Of a DNA stretch of 64,000 bases, positions 1 through 9,786 are shown in pieces. Under the pieces are notes generated by a model. It was given only the letters and a program-made list of their open reading frames with translations, was not told the DNA's origin and ran no database searches. The DNA is from JAJZRJ01 sp040757055 (GTDB taxonomy: Bacteria > Desulfobacterota > Desulfobulbia > Desulfobulbales > Desulfurivibrionaceae): the NCBI GenBank assembly GCA_040757055.1, contig JBFLXY010000006.1, positions 110,932-174,931 of the forward strand, written 5' to 3'. Both the position numbers and the translations under genes were made by a program. Position 1 is the first letter of the stretch. Every line of letters starts with the position of its first letter.

Positions 1-47
1 TGCAAACAGTTGGGGTTGGCAGGGGAAGATCGTGAATAATATCGAAT

Positions 48-2495
48 CTATAACATATTTTCGGGATCAACGTCCAGCGTCAATTTGACCGCGGAATTGC
101 CGCTGACCTGCGGGTAGTGGTCGATGAGCTGCCGGCAGAGACCGTGCAGGATTTCGATCTTCGGCGATTTGAGCAGGAGCTGCCAGCGGTAGTGGTTGCG
201 AAGCCTGGCCAGCGGCGCCGGCACCGGCCCCAGCACCTCGACCTTGCCGTGCGCCTTTTTCCGCGCCGCGTTGCCGAGCTCTTCCGCTGCCGTCCGCACT
301 TGGGCCTCGTTCTCCCCTTCGAGCCGCAGGTTGATGAGGCGGCTGAAGGGCGGGTAGCCCAAGCGTTGCCGCAGGCCGATCTCCTTGCCGTAGAGGCTCT
401 GGTAGTCGTGGGCCTGGGCCAGGGCCACGCTGTAGTGGTTGGGCTGGTGGGTCTGGACGATGACCCGGCCGGTCGTCTCCCCGCGGCCGGCGCGGCCGGT
501 GACCTGGGCCAGGAGCTGGAAGGTGCGCTCGCCGGAACGGAAATCCGGGATGCCCAGGCCGGCGTCGGCCCAGACGATGCCCACCAGGGTCACCCGCGGG
601 AAGTGGTGGCCCTTGGTGATCATCTGGGTGCCGACCAGGATGTCGATCTCCCCGGCATGGACCGCCTTCAACACCGCGAGATAGTCTCGGCGGTTCTGGG
701 TGGTGTCGCGGTCGAGCCGGGCGATGCGCGCCTTGGGCAGCAGGTTGGCCAGTTCCGCCTCGATCCGTTCGGTGCCAAAGCCAACGGGAACGAGCGAGCC
801 GGAGCGGCAGTTAGGGCAGACGATGTCGGTCCGCGAGGAAAAGCCGCAGTAGTGGCAGAGCAGTTCCCTGCGCCCCTTGTGGAAGGTGAGGCTCACCTGG
901 CAGTGGCGGCACTGCATGGTCTGGCCGCACTCCTGGCAGAGCATCAGGTTGGCAAAGCCGCGGCGGTTCAAAAAAAGGAGCGATTGCTGGCCCGCGGCGA
1001 AGTTCCGGCGCAGGGCCTGGCTGAGTTGCGGCGAGAAGAGCGGCGGCCGGCCGGAAACGGTTTGGATCGCCTGGAGATCGATGATCTCCACCTGGGGCAG
1101 CGGCCGTTCCTCCACCCTTTTCGCCAGGGTGAGGAGCCGGAATTTGCCGCTCTGGGCCTGGTGGAAGGTGGTGATGGCCGGGGTGGCGGAGCCGAGCAGC
1201 ACCGCGGCCTGCTGCATGCTGCCGCGCAGGATGGCCAGGTCGCGGCCATGGTAGCGGAGGCCATCCTCCTGCTTGTAGGCGGAGTCGTGTTCCTCGTCGA
1301 CGATGATGAGGCCAGGCGCGGGCAGCGGGGCAAAGACCGCGGAGCGGGCGCCGATCACCACCTTGGCTTCGCCGGCAAGGATGCGGCTCCACTGGTCGAA
1401 GCGTTCTCCGCCACTGAGGCCGCTGTGGATCAGGGCCACCTGGTCGCCAAAGCGCGAGTAGAAATGGGCCTCCAACTGGGTGGCCAGGGCGATCTCCGGC
1501 ACCAGCACCAGCACCTGGCGGTTGGCATTGAGCGTTGCCGCGGCGGCGCGGAGGTAGACCTCGGTCTTGCCGCTGCCGGTGACGCCGTGGAGCAGGAAGG
1601 GGGCGAAATGACGGGCCTCGATTTCCGGCAGGATGGCGGTGAGCGCCCTCTGCTGTTCGTCGGTCAACTGCGCTGGCGCCGGGAAAAAGGGCGGCGGTTC
1701 GCCAAACGGATCGCGGAAGAGGCGGCGCTCCTCCAGCACCACCACGCCCTTTTCGGCCAGCCCCTTGAGAGCCGCGCCGGCGCCGGCATATTCCCTGGTC
1801 ACTTCCCGCCGCGGGATGGCCCGTGGTTCGTTGCCGGTAAGGCTGTGGAGCAGGTCGAGGGTCTTCTGTTCCGAGGGTTTCAGCTTGGGCAAGTGGAGGT
1901 CGCTGCCTTCCGCCACCCGGACAATGACCTCGGTCTTGGCCCGGCTGGACTCCTCGCTGACCACCGAGGCAAGTTCCAGCCAGCCGTTGCGCTGCCATTG
2001 GCTGCAGGGTTTTTTTCCCGGGCCGCCCATTGCCTTGGCGGTGGCTGCCGGGGTGAGGCTGCCATGCGCAAGGAGATCGCCAAGCCAGTCCGGTCCGCCG
2101 TGTTCGGCATGATGGTCCGCCAGCGGAGCTCGGCCTTCCTCGGTGAGAACGAGCTGGCGTTTGCTCTGGCGGGTGAGGCCGCCGGGCAGGGCCGTCTTGA
2201 TCACCTCGCCCAGAGGGTGGTGGTAGTAGCGGCTGATCCAGCGGAAGAAGGGGATCATGTTGGCCGGGAAGAGCGGGACCGGGTCGAGCACCGCGCTTGC
2301 CGGCTTGGCGGTCATGCCATCAGGCGGCCCTTCGGCAAAGCCGAGCAGATAGCCCGTTACCTGGCGGTTGCCCAGAGGCACCAGCAGCCGCTGGCCCGGC
2401 AGCAATGTCTCCGTGCCCGGCGGCGGGGAATAGGTGAGGGTCTGGTGGATGGGGGCGGCCACCGCCACTTCGAGATATGTGGTTGGCACAGACAT
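48..2495 (-). CDS. priA: Primosomal protein N' (PriA helicase)
   Basis: ATP-dependent 3'-5' DNA helicase that reloads the replisome at collapsed forks. The 815-residue length is typical of the family. An N-terminal DNA-binding region is followed by a superfamily-2 helicase core with Walker A GVTGSGKTEVYL near residue 308 and a DEEH box near residue 400. Between about residues 517 and 565 lies the zinc region with paired cysteines (CQECG, CRHC, CHYC, CPNC), which is diagnostic for PriA. The stop codon lies only 47 bases from the left window edge, so what follows is unknown. It is separated by 30 bases from galU upstream on the same strand, suggesting co-transcription. Identification is secure. 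Confidence 0.97.
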   Translation of the reverse strand: MSVPTTYLEVAVAAPIHQTLTYSPPPGTETLLPGQRLLVPLGNRQVTGYLLGFAEGPPDGMTAKPASAVLDPVPLFPANMIPFFRWISRYYHHPLGEVIKTALPGGLTRQSKRQLVLTEEGRAPLADHHAEHGGPDWLGDLLAHGSLTPAATAKAMGGPGKKPCSQWQRNGWLELASVVSEESSRAKTEVIVRVAEGSDLHLPKLKPSEQKTLDLLHSLTGNEPRAIPRREVTREYAGAGAALKGLAEKGVVVLEERRLFRDPFGEPPPFFPAPAQLTDEQQRALTAILPEIEARHFAPFLLHGVTGSGKTEVYLRAAAATLNANRQVLVLVPEIALATQLEAHFYSRFGDQVALIHSGLSGGERFDQWSRILAGEAKVVIGARSAVFAPLPAPGLIIVDEEHDSAYKQEDGLRYHGRDLAILRGSMQQAAVLLGSATPAITTFHQAQSGKFRLLTLAKRVEERPLPQVEIIDLQAIQTVSGRPPLFSPQLSQALRRNFAAGQQSLLFLNRRGFANLMLCQECGQTMQCRHCQVSLTFHKGRRELLCHYCGFSSRTDIVCPNCRSGSLVPVGFGTERIEAELANLLPKARIARLDRDTTQNRRDYLAVLKAVHAGEIDILVGTQMITKGHHFPRVTLVGIVWADAGLGIPDFRSGERTFQLLAQVTGRAGRGETTGRVIVQTHQPNHYSVALAQAHDYQSLYGKEIGLRQRLGYPPFSRLINLRLEGENEAQVRTAAEELGNAARKKAHGKVEVLGPVPAPLARLRNHYRWQLLLKSPKIEILHGLCRQLIDHYPQVSGNSAVKLTLDVDPENML

Positions 2496-2525
2496 CAGGA
2501 TGCTTTTATGCCCGGCCGGCGTCGA

Positions 2526-3395
2526 TTACAGCGTGGCGCAGACCTGCTTGAGGTGTTTCTTGAAATCTCCCGACAAGGTCGGGTGGCGCAGGGCAAAGGC
2601 AAGGATTGCCTTGAGGTAGCCGAGCTTGTCGCCGGCATCGAAGCGGGTGCCCTGGAACTCGTAGGCATACATGGCCCGCTTCTTGGCCAGGGCCTGGAGC
2701 GCATCGGTGAGCTGAATCTCGCCGCCGTGGCCGGGAGTAGTCTGTTCCAGCAGGTCGAAGATCTCGGGGTGGAGCAGGTAGCGGCCGATGATGGCGCGGT
2801 TGGAATCGGTGGTGCCGGGGGCCGGCTTTTCCATCAGCCGCTCCACCCGGTGGATGCCGGAACGGACACCCTCGCCCTCGACAATGCCGTAGAGGTGGGT
2901 CTCCGCTTCGGGCACCTGCTGGATGGCGATGATCGACTCCTGGAATTCGTCGTAGAGACGCAGCATCTGCTGGCAGCAGGGGGTGTCGGAGAGGACCAGG
3001 TCGTCCCCCAGGAGCACCAGGAAGGGTTCGTTGCCGATGACGTTCCTGGCGGTCCAGATGGCGTGGCCCAGCCCCAGCGGCCGTTTCTGGCGGACCGAGA
3101 TGATGTCGATCAGGTTCGAAATATGGCAGACCTCTTCGCAGAGGTCGAGCTTGTTCTTCTGGCGCAGCAGGGTGTCGAGCTGGAAGTCGTAGTCGAAGTG
3201 GTTCTCGATGGCCGATTTGCCCTGGCTGGTGATGAAGACGATCACCTCGATGCCCGAGGCCACCACCTCCTCGACGATGTACTGGATGGTGGGGCGGTCG
3301 ACGATGGTGAGCATCTCCTTGGGAATGGCCTTGCTGGCCGGCAGAAAGCGGGTGCCGAGGCCGGCCACCGGGATGACCGCTTTGCGTACTTTCAT
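2526..3395 (-). CDS. galU: UTP-glucose-1-phosphate uridylyltransferase
   Basis: Cytoplasmic enzyme making UDP-glucose from UTP and glucose-1-phosphate for envelope and exopolysaccharide synthesis. The 289-residue protein starts with the nucleotide-binding signature VIPVAGLGTRFLPASK, followed by PKEML, the sugar-binding PLGLGHA segment and the GDD motif of the family (VLLGDDLVL). The C-terminal GTRFDAGDKLGYLKA segment is also typical of GalU. It is transcribed away from tilS, with a shared upstream region of about 100 bases, and leads into priA after 30 bases. UDP-glucose links functionally to the polysaccharide genes 2-6 kb away, but that link is inference. Confidence 0.96.
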   Translation of the reverse strand: MKVRKAVIPVAGLGTRFLPASKAIPKEMLTIVDRPTIQYIVEEVVASGIEVIVFITSQGKSAIENHFDYDFQLDTLLRQKNKLDLCEEVCHISNLIDIISVRQKRPLGLGHAIWTARNVIGNEPFLVLLGDDLVLSDTPCCQQMLRLYDEFQESIIAIQQVPEAETHLYGIVEGEGVRSGIHRVERLMEKPAPGTTDSNRAIIGRYLLHPEIFDLLEQTTPGHGGEIQLTDALQALAKKRAMYAYEFQGTRFDAGDKLGYLKAILAFALRHPTLSGDFKKHLKQVCATL

Positions 3396-3496
3396 AAAGA
3401 AGCCCTTTCAGCCTGGTATTTGTGCGGGAAAAGCGCCGCGTTTCCGGTATAGTGGGGGCAGAGCCCTCAACTGGACAGATGGCAGGCTATTGTACC

Positions 3497-4897
3497 ATGC
3501 ATCCGCTGGAAAGGAAGGTCGAAAAGATCGTTGCTGGCGAGAAACTGCTGGCCGGAGGGGAACGGGTGGTGGTCGGCGTCTCGGCCGGCCCGGATTCCCT
3601 GGCCCTCTGGCACCTGTTGCTCGCCCTGGCCCCCGCGTTCCGGCTGACCCTGATCGCCGCCTATGCGGATCACGGCCTCCGGCCGGCGGAGACCGCGGCC
3701 GAGGCGCAACTGGTGCGGGATACGGCGGCGAACGCCGGCATGGCCTGCGAGACCGGGGTGCTGCCGGTGCGCGAGCATGCCAGGGCCGAGGGGCTTTCCC
3801 TGGAACATGCGGGCCGGGAACTGCGCTACCGCTTCCTGCGGGAGGCAGCGGCCCGCCATGGCGCAAGCCGCATTGCGGTAGCCCACACCGCCGACGACCA
3901 GGCCGAGGAGGTGCTGCTGCGCCTCATCCGCGGCGCCGGCCGCAAGGGCTTGAGCGGCATGGCATACCAGGCCGGCGAGATCATCCGGCCGCTCCTTGCC
4001 ATCCCCAAAGAGGAAGTGCTCGCCTATCTCCGCGACCGGAATATCACCCCCTGTACCGACAGCTCCAATGCCGACTGCCGTTACCTGCGCAACCGGGTGC
4101 GGCTTGAACTGCTGCCCTGGCTGGAGCGCCGTTGCAATCCCGCTATTCGCCGGACCCTGCGCCAGACCGCGACGGTGCTCCAAGATGAGGAGACGCTGCT
4201 GGCGGCATTGACCACTGCGGCGTGGGAACAGGTGGTAACGATGGAGGCTGCGACATTGCGGTTGCAACGGGGCGAACTCCTTGCCCAGCCGGTGGCGATC
4301 CAGCGGCGCTTGCTGGAACAGGCGGTGATTCACTGCGGCAGCACCCCGAGCTTTCGTCTCATCGAACAACTGTTGCGGTTGGCCATGGCCAGCGAGCCGG
4401 GGCGGCTCCATCTCGCCAGGGGGCTGCGGGTCTGGCGCCAGGATGACGCCCTCTGCCTGACCCACCCGCAGGACCGCCGCCGTCAACGCGGCGATCTGCT
4501 GCCGCCTCCCTCCTCCTTCCGGGTTGCGGTTCCGGCCCCCGGCCGATACGCCTTGCCGGCGATCGGCATGATGCTGCTGGTGGAGCGGCTGGAGGCCGCG
4601 CCCGAACATCCTGCGCCCGGCGGCCTCCTGCTCGATGCGGCGGCGGTGGCCTTTCCCCTGGTGGTCCGCAGCATGCGGCCGGGAGACCGCTTCCACCCCT
4701 TGGGCGCTCCGGGACGGCGCAAGCTGTCCGACTTTTTCATCGACCGCAAGATTCCGGCCCGGGAACGCTGGCGGGTGCCGGTGGTGGAGGCGGCAGACGG
4801 CCGCATCGTCGCCGTGGCCGGGATGCGCATCGATGAGGCCGCCAGAGTCGCGAAGGGGGGTGGCGCCACCGTGCGCCTCGCCCTGCTCTCCGCATAA
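3497..4897 (+). CDS. tilS: tRNA(Ile)-lysidine synthetase
   Basis: ATP-dependent enzyme that converts C34 of the AUA-reading tRNA-Ile to lysidine. The PP-loop ATPase motif is VSAGPDSLALWHLL near residue 22, an SAGPDS variant of the usual SGGxDS. It is followed by the family's HTADDQAEEVLLRLIRG and DSSNADCRYLRNRVR segments, a substrate-binding middle and the C-terminal TilS domain with RPGDRFHPLG. The ATG at 3497 (MHPLERKV) is chosen because homology begins there. In-frame starts at 3422 and 3479 are possible but add residues with no family resemblance. A TATAGT-like -10 sits near 3448. A tRNA gene follows within 60 bases. Confidence 0.93.
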   Translation: MHPLERKVEKIVAGEKLLAGGERVVVGVSAGPDSLALWHLLLALAPAFRLTLIAAYADHGLRPAETAAEAQLVRDTAANAGMACETGVLPVREHARAEGLSLEHAGRELRYRFLREAAARHGASRIAVAHTADDQAEEVLLRLIRGAGRKGLSGMAYQAGEIIRPLLAIPKEEVLAYLRDRNITPCTDSSNADCRYLRNRVRLELLPWLERRCNPAIRRTLRQTATVLQDEETLLAALTTAAWEQVVTMEAATLRLQRGELLAQPVAIQRRLLEQAVIHCGSTPSFRLIEQLLRLAMASEPGRLHLARGLRVWRQDDALCLTHPQDRRRQRGDLLPPPSSFRVAVPAPGRYALPAIGMMLLVERLEAAPEHPAPGGLLLDAAAVAFPLVVRSMRPGDRFHPLGAPGRRKLSDFFIDRKIPARERWRVPVVEAADGRIVAVAGMRIDEAARVAKGGGATVRLALLSA

Positions 4898-4902
4898 ATC
4901 TC

Positions 4903-4931
4903 TTTACGCCGGCGGCAATCCGTGGTATTGA
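4903..4931 (+). promoter_or_regulatory. Probable sigma-70 promoter of tRNA-Arg
   Basis: TTTACG (4903-4908), a 17-base spacer and TATTGA (4926-4931) lie just after the tilS stop. The predicted start near 4938 is 18 bases before the mature tRNA 5' end. Confidence 0.5.
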
Positions 4932-4955
4932 GGGGCCAGCCAAAACGAGGTGTTT

Positions 4956-5032
<77 letters not shown>

Positions 5033-5234
5033 TAACATATCATGCATGCCGAAGACGCGGGGCCAAGCCGATCAGGGTTTGGCCTTCATGCGTTTCGGGC
5101 GGCATCAAACCCAGGGTTTCGCACAATCTATGAGCGCGATGGTCGTTGCCGGTCGCCGGGTGATGCTCTCCTCCCTTTCCGCGCTGTTCGCATTGCCTTT
5201 CCCTTCCTCAAACCCGCCCTGGCAGGGCTAGTGT
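5033..5234. other. Intergenic region after tRNA-Arg
   Basis: No convincing gene. A 7-bp inverted repeat, GGGTTTG (5075-5081) with CAAACCC (5106-5112), could fold into a long-loop hairpin downstream of the tRNA, but no T tract follows. Short open frames here resemble nothing known to me. Confidence 0.4.
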
Positions 5235-8200
5235 ATGGCTGAAAGCGAACGAGATGCCTTTGTATTCCTCGACCGGGGCGGCAAACGCTGGCCGCGGCTG
5301 CGTCTGGTGACGCTGCTTGCGGCTCTCCTCGCCTTTGTCGGCCTGGTGCTCTTTGTCCAGTCGCTGCTGACCATGCCGCGCCTCCAGCAGCCCCGCTCGC
5401 TCGCCGTGCTGCAGGACCGCCTGAAGAAATTGCAGGCGCAGGAGGCGGCCAAGCCCGCCGATACCAAGCCGATCTGGCTCAAGGCCGCTCCGGGCCAGCC
5501 CCGCAAGGGGGTGGCGGGTGGTGTCCACGCCGGCAACGGCGGCAAGGAGATCCGCCTTGGCTTCTATGCCGGCTGGGACCCGGCCAGCCTCGTTTCCCTC
5601 AAGGAGCACGCGGGCGAGCTGACCCATCTCTCGCCCAAATGGCTGACCATGGTGGACGGCGAGGGGACGCTGGAGGTGGCGGTCGATGACGATGTGCGCG
5701 AGCTGGCAAGGGATGCCGGCATCGTGTTGATGCCGCGGCTCGACAACCTGCGGGGCGACACTTGGCTGCCCGAGGCGGTGGAGGGGCTTCTCTACGGCCC
5801 ACCGGCCCGGCGCGAGAAATTCATCAGCGAGGTGGTGGAGCAACTCACAGAGGCCGAGGCGGGCGGCGTCATCATCGACTGGTGCCAGCTCGACCCGACG
5901 TACCGGGGGCAGGTGACGAGCCTGCTGCTGGAGCTGGCCACCGTCCTGCACCAGCGCGGGATGCAGCTCTGGTTCGGGGTCCCGGTGGGCGACGAACTGC
6001 GGGCCTTTGATCTGGAGGCCCTGGCCCCGGTGGTGGACCGCTTTGTCGGCATGCTCCACGACGAGAACTCCGAGTACGACGAGCCCGGCCCCATCGCCTC
6101 GCAGCCGTGGTTCGAGGGCTGGCTCAAGGTGGTGACCAGCTATGGCCGGCCCGAGCAGTGGGTGATCAGCCTCGGCACCTATGGCTACGACTGGCCCCAG
6201 GGCGGCAAGGCCGACTTCATCGGCTTTGCCGATGCCATGGCCCGGGCCGGCCGCGCCGGGGTGCGCTGTTCGGTGAAGCCGCCCTACGGCAACCCTTTCT
6301 TTTCCTATGTCGAGGAGAACCGCCGCCACACGGTCTGGTTCCTCGATGCCGTCTCCTTCGCCAATCAGCTCCTCGCTGTTCGTCGTCTCGGGCTTGGCGG
6401 CGTGGCAATCTTTCAACTCGGCACCGAGGATCCGGCGATCTGGCAGACCCTCAAGCTTCCTGTCGCCACGACCGACCGCCGCCAGTTTGCCTTTCTCCAA
6501 AGCATGCCGGCCGGGGAACTCATCGCCAACCTCGGCCGCGGCGATTTCATCCGGGTGGAGGACGCCCGGGCCGACGGTGCCCGCGACGTGCGCGTGACCG
6601 CCGACGGCGCCATCGCCAGCCGCTATCTGCGCTTCCCTTCCTACCTCACCGTTACCCATCAGGGCGAGGGGACCGGCGACCAGGTGGCCATCACCTTCGA
6701 CGACGGCCCGGACGCCCGTTGGACCCCGAGAATCCTCGACATTCTCAAGGAGCGGCAGGTGAAGGCCGCCTTTTTCATGGTGGGCAACAAGATGGAGGAC
6801 AACCCGGAGCTGGTGCGGCGGATGCTGGCCGAGGGGCATGAGGTGGGGGTCCATACTTACTACCACCCCGACCTGGCCGAGGTTTCCGCCGAGCGCGCCC
6901 TGCTGGAGCTCAATGCCACCCAGCGGCTGCTGGAAAAGATCGCCGGCCGTTCGACCCTGCTTTTCCGGCCGCCCTACAACGCCGACAGCCGGCCGGCCAA
7001 CGAGGCGGGCATCATCCCGGTGCAGATCGCCCAGGGGCTGGGATATCTGACGGTGGGCCACAGCATCGACCCCAAGGACTGGCAGAAGCCGGGAACAGAA
7101 GAGCTGCTCGAACGGGTCAAGGCCGGCCGCGCCTTTGGCCGGGTGATCCTGCTGCACGATGCCGGCGGCGACCGCCGCCAGACGGTGGAGGCCCTGCCGG
7201 CCATCATCGACTATCTGGAGACCCGCGGCGACCGCATCGTGCCGCTCGGGGCGTTGATCGGCCTTGAGTCCGCAGCGCTGATGCCGCCGCCGGCGTACCA
7301 GTCGCCCTTTGCCAGGCTGGTCAGCGAGCGGGGCTTTTCCGTGCTCCATTCCCTGGAGAAGTTTCTCTGGGCCTTCATGATCGTGGCCACCATCCTGGTG
7401 GCCCTGCGGACCTTCGCGGTGATCGGGCTGGCCATGCGCCAGCGGCGGGCAAGTGTGGCCGCTGGCGGTTTCGCGCCGCCGGTGAGCGTGATGATCGCCG
7501 CCTACAACGAGGAAAAGGTCATCGCCTCCACCCTGACGGCCCTGCTGCGGTCGGATTATGAAGGCGGGATGGAGATCATCGTGGTGGACGACGGCTCCAC
7601 CGACGGCACCGCCGAAGAGGTCGAGGCGGTAAGCCGCCGCGATGACCGGGTCCGCCTCATCCGTCAGGAGAACCTCGGCAAGGCGCGGGCTTTGCGGGCT
7701 GGCTTGGCCGCGGCCCGCCATGAGATCGTGGTCACCCTCGATGCCGACACCCAGTTCCAGCCGGATACGGTGCGGGAACTGGTGGCGCCGCTCAACGACC
7801 CCGGGGTGGGCGCGGTTTCCGGCCATGCCAAGGTCGGCAACCGCCGGACCTTCATCGCCCGCTGCCAGGATCTCGAATACACCTGCGGCTTCAACCTGGA
7901 CCGCCGCGCCTACCACCACCTCAACTGCATCACCGTGGTGCCGGGCGCCGTGAGCGCGCTCAGGAAGAGCGCGGTCCTGTCGGCGGGCGGCATCAGTACC
8001 GACACCCTGGCCGAGGATACCGACCTGACCCTCTGCCTGCATCGCCTGGGCTATCGGGTGGCCTATGCGCCGGCGGCCATCGCCTGGACCGAGGCGCCGG
8101 AGCGGTTCGCCTCCCTGGCCAGGCAGCGGTTCCGCTGGGCCTTCGGGACCCTGCAGTGTCTCTGGAAGCACCGGGATCTGGTCTTTTCCGGTCCCAATCG

Positions 8201-8561
8201 GGCCTTGGGCTGGTTCAGCCTGCCGGGGCTGTGGTTTTTCCAGATCGTGCTGGTGGCGGTGGGGCCTTTGGTGGATGCCTTTCTGGTGTCGGCGCTCTTT
8301 GCCGGCGGTGGCCTGCGGATCGCCCTCTTCATCGGCTTCTTTCTCGGCATGGATCTGCTGCTGGCCGTGCTGGCCTGTCGCCTGGAGCCGGAGCCGCTGC
8401 GGAATGCCTGGCGCATCGTGCCCATGCGCTTTGTTTACCGGCCGCTGCTGAGCTGGGTGGTCTGGAAATCGCTTGTCAAGGCGGGCAAGGGAGTGTGGGT
8501 TGGCTGGGGCAAACAGGAGCGGAGCGGTTCGGTGACGATGCCCTCCATCGGAAACGGATGA
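5235..8561 (+). CDS. Trimodular polysaccharide synthase: GH18-like + NodB deacetylase + GT2 glycosyltransferase
   Basis: Inner-membrane protein of 1108 residues with four parts. A signal-anchor helix lies at about residues 22-45. A GH18-like barrel spans about 95-430. A NodB polysaccharide deacetylase spans about 480-680, with TFDDGPD near 486, HTYYH, RPPYN, DPKDW and ILLHD, so all five catalytic motifs are present. After a second membrane helix comes a processive family-2 glycosyltransferase (DDGSTDGT near 782, DADT, AEDTD, QRFRW near 964), then terminal membrane helices. The order suggests that a beta-linked hexosamine polymer is made, exported and deacetylated. In the GH18 part the strand that should end in the catalytic Glu reads IIDWCQLDP, so the acid is replaced by Cys. 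It overlaps the next gene by four bases (ATGA). The substrate is not determinable from sequence. Confidence 0.88.
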   Translation: MAESERDAFVFLDRGGKRWPRLRLVTLLAALLAFVGLVLFVQSLLTMPRLQQPRSLAVLQDRLKKLQAQEAAKPADTKPIWLKAAPGQPRKGVAGGVHAGNGGKEIRLGFYAGWDPASLVSLKEHAGELTHLSPKWLTMVDGEGTLEVAVDDDVRELARDAGIVLMPRLDNLRGDTWLPEAVEGLLYGPPARREKFISEVVEQLTEAEAGGVIIDWCQLDPTYRGQVTSLLLELATVLHQRGMQLWFGVPVGDELRAFDLEALAPVVDRFVGMLHDENSEYDEPGPIASQPWFEGWLKVVTSYGRPEQWVISLGTYGYDWPQGGKADFIGFADAMARAGRAGVRCSVKPPYGNPFFSYVEENRRHTVWFLDAVSFANQLLAVRRLGLGGVAIFQLGTEDPAIWQTLKLPVATTDRRQFAFLQSMPAGELIANLGRGDFIRVEDARADGARDVRVTADGAIASRYLRFPSYLTVTHQGEGTGDQVAITFDDGPDARWTPRILDILKERQVKAAFFMVGNKMEDNPELVRRMLAEGHEVGVHTYYHPDLAEVSAERALLELNATQRLLEKIAGRSTLLFRPPYNADSRPANEAGIIPVQIAQGLGYLTVGHSIDPKDWQKPGTEELLERVKAGRAFGRVILLHDAGGDRRQTVEALPAIIDYLETRGDRIVPLGALIGLESAALMPPPAYQSPFARLVSERGFSVLHSLEKFLWAFMIVATILVALRTFAVIGLAMRQRRASVAAGGFAPPVSVMIAAYNEEKVIASTLTALLRSDYEGGMEIIVVDDGSTDGTAEEVEAVSRRDDRVRLIRQENLGKARALRAGLAAARHEIVVTLDADTQFQPDTVRELVAPLNDPGVGAVSGHAKVGNRRTFIARCQDLEYTCGFNLDRRAYHHLNCITVVPGAVSALRKSAVLSAGGISTDTLAEDTDLTLCLHRLGYRVAYAPAAIAWTEAPERFASLARQRFRWAFGTLQCLWKHRDLVFSGPNRALGWFSLPGLWFFQIVLVAVGPLVDAFLVSALFAGGGLRIALFIGFFLGMDLLLAVLACRLEPEPLRNAWRIVPMRFVYRPLLSWVVWKSLVKAGKGVWVGWGKQERSGSVTMPSIGNG

Positions 8562-9697
8562 GCAGGGCGGGCAAGGGAATGGGCATGAGCGGAAGGTGGC
8601 GGGGGAGGCGCTGGCTGGTGGTTCTGGGCTGTCTTCTGTCCCTGGCCTTGGCTGGCTGCCGGCAGGGGGAACCGAAAAAAGCGCCATCCATGGCAACCGG
8701 CCCGCAGACCGTGGTCTGGCCCCAGGACAAGGCCTATACCGGGGCCTATGTCGATTTCGGCGAGGCCGAAGACCAAGTGACCATCGAAGCCATCGAGCAG
8801 TTCGAGAAGATGGTGGGCAAGAGACAGGCGGTCATCGCCTTTTCGAGCTTCTGGGGCGAGCAGAGTTTCCCGGCGCAGAAGCTGGAGCTGCTCAGTCGTC
8901 ACGGCTCCCTGCCCCTGGTTTTCTGGTCGCCGTGGGATCGTCCCTATGACCAGCGGCGGCCGCCGGACAAGTTCAGCCTGCATGCGATCCTGGCCGGCAA
9001 GTGGGACCGCTACATCGACCGCTGGGCCGACGGCGCCAGGGCCTTTGGCAGGCCGATGCTGGTGGCCTGGGGTCTGGAGATGAACGGCAACTGGTTTCCC
9101 TGGTCGGGGTTTTTCTATGGGGCCGGCCGGGTGATTCCCGGCACCGATCCGCCGCAATACGAGGGGCCGGAGCTTTACCGGCGTGCCTATCGATATGTGG
9201 TGGACCGGGTGCGGGCCCGGGGGGTGATCAACATCCTCTGGGGCTTCCATGTCAACCACACCACCTTTCCGGACCTTCCGTGGAACCGGATGGCCCGCTA
9301 CTACCCCGGGCCGGAATACGTGGACTGGCTGGGCATGAGCACCTACGGCATGCAGGTCAACACCCAGGGGTGGTGCCAGTTCATCGAGGTGAACGAAGGC
9401 GCCTACCGGGAGCTGGCGGCGGTGGATCAGGCCAAGCCGATGGTGCTGGCAGAGTGGGGGGTGGGGGAATTCCCCGCTCACGGCAGCAAGGCGGAGTGGA
9501 TCAGGAGCGCCTTCGAGCTCCTGCAGAACCGTTATTCCCGCTTCAAGGCCGCGGTATACTGGCATGAGCGCTGGCAGAACGCCGACAAGAGCTACAGCAA
9601 CCTGCGGGTCAACTCCTCGCCCGAGGCATTGGAGGCCTACCGCCAGGGCGTCGCCTCTGGATACTGGCTCGACCGGCCCATCTATCGGCCCCGCTGA
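8558..9697 (+). CDS. GH26-like glycoside hydrolase lipoprotein
   Basis: Predicted lipoprotein: a basic n-region, a hydrophobic stretch and the lipobox LALAGC are followed by a (beta/alpha)8 hydrolase domain resembling GH26 mannanase/lichenase. The candidate acid/base Glu is in WGLEMNGNWFPW (near residue 172) and the candidate nucleophile Glu in VLAEWGVGE (near 297). The start overlaps the stop of the synthase (ATGA), implying translational coupling. ATG codons at 8579 and 8585 are alternatives, the last having AAGGGA six bases upstream. It probably trims or releases the polymer made by the preceding protein. That role is inference from operon structure; the catalytic motifs are seen directly. 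Confidence 0.82.
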   Translation: MSRAGKGMGMSGRWRGRRWLVVLGCLLSLALAGCRQGEPKKAPSMATGPQTVVWPQDKAYTGAYVDFGEAEDQVTIEAIEQFEKMVGKRQAVIAFSSFWGEQSFPAQKLELLSRHGSLPLVFWSPWDRPYDQRRPPDKFSLHAILAGKWDRYIDRWADGARAFGRPMLVAWGLEMNGNWFPWSGFFYGAGRVIPGTDPPQYEGPELYRRAYRYVVDRVRARGVINILWGFHVNHTTFPDLPWNRMARYYPGPEYVDWLGMSTYGMQVNTQGWCQFIEVNEGAYRELAAVDQAKPMVLAEWGVGEFPAHGSKAEWIRSAFELLQNRYSRFKAAVYWHERWQNADKSYSNLRVNSSPEALEAYRQGVASGYWLDRPIYRPR

Positions 9698-9723
9698 GGT
9701 CCAGGGGGAGGAAAAGCGCCATC

Positions 9724-9758
9724 ACGCGGCGGGGCTTTGGCCCTGCCGCGTTTTTTTT
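9724..9758 (+). terminator. Rho-independent terminator of the polysaccharide operon
   Basis: A 12-bp stem (9724-9735 with 9740-9751, one G-T pair) with a four-base loop leads into eight consecutive T residues. It lies 27 bases after the lipoprotein stop and faces the convergent cheW-type gene. Confidence 0.9.
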
Positions 9759-9786
9759 GTGCGCCCGCAGCGGGACGAAAGGGGAG

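Noticed and set aside
117..3452. Very long open frame on the plus strand opposite priA and galU.
   Set aside because: High GC leaves few stops. The translation is low-complexity without motifs, and both minus-strand genes are clear family members.
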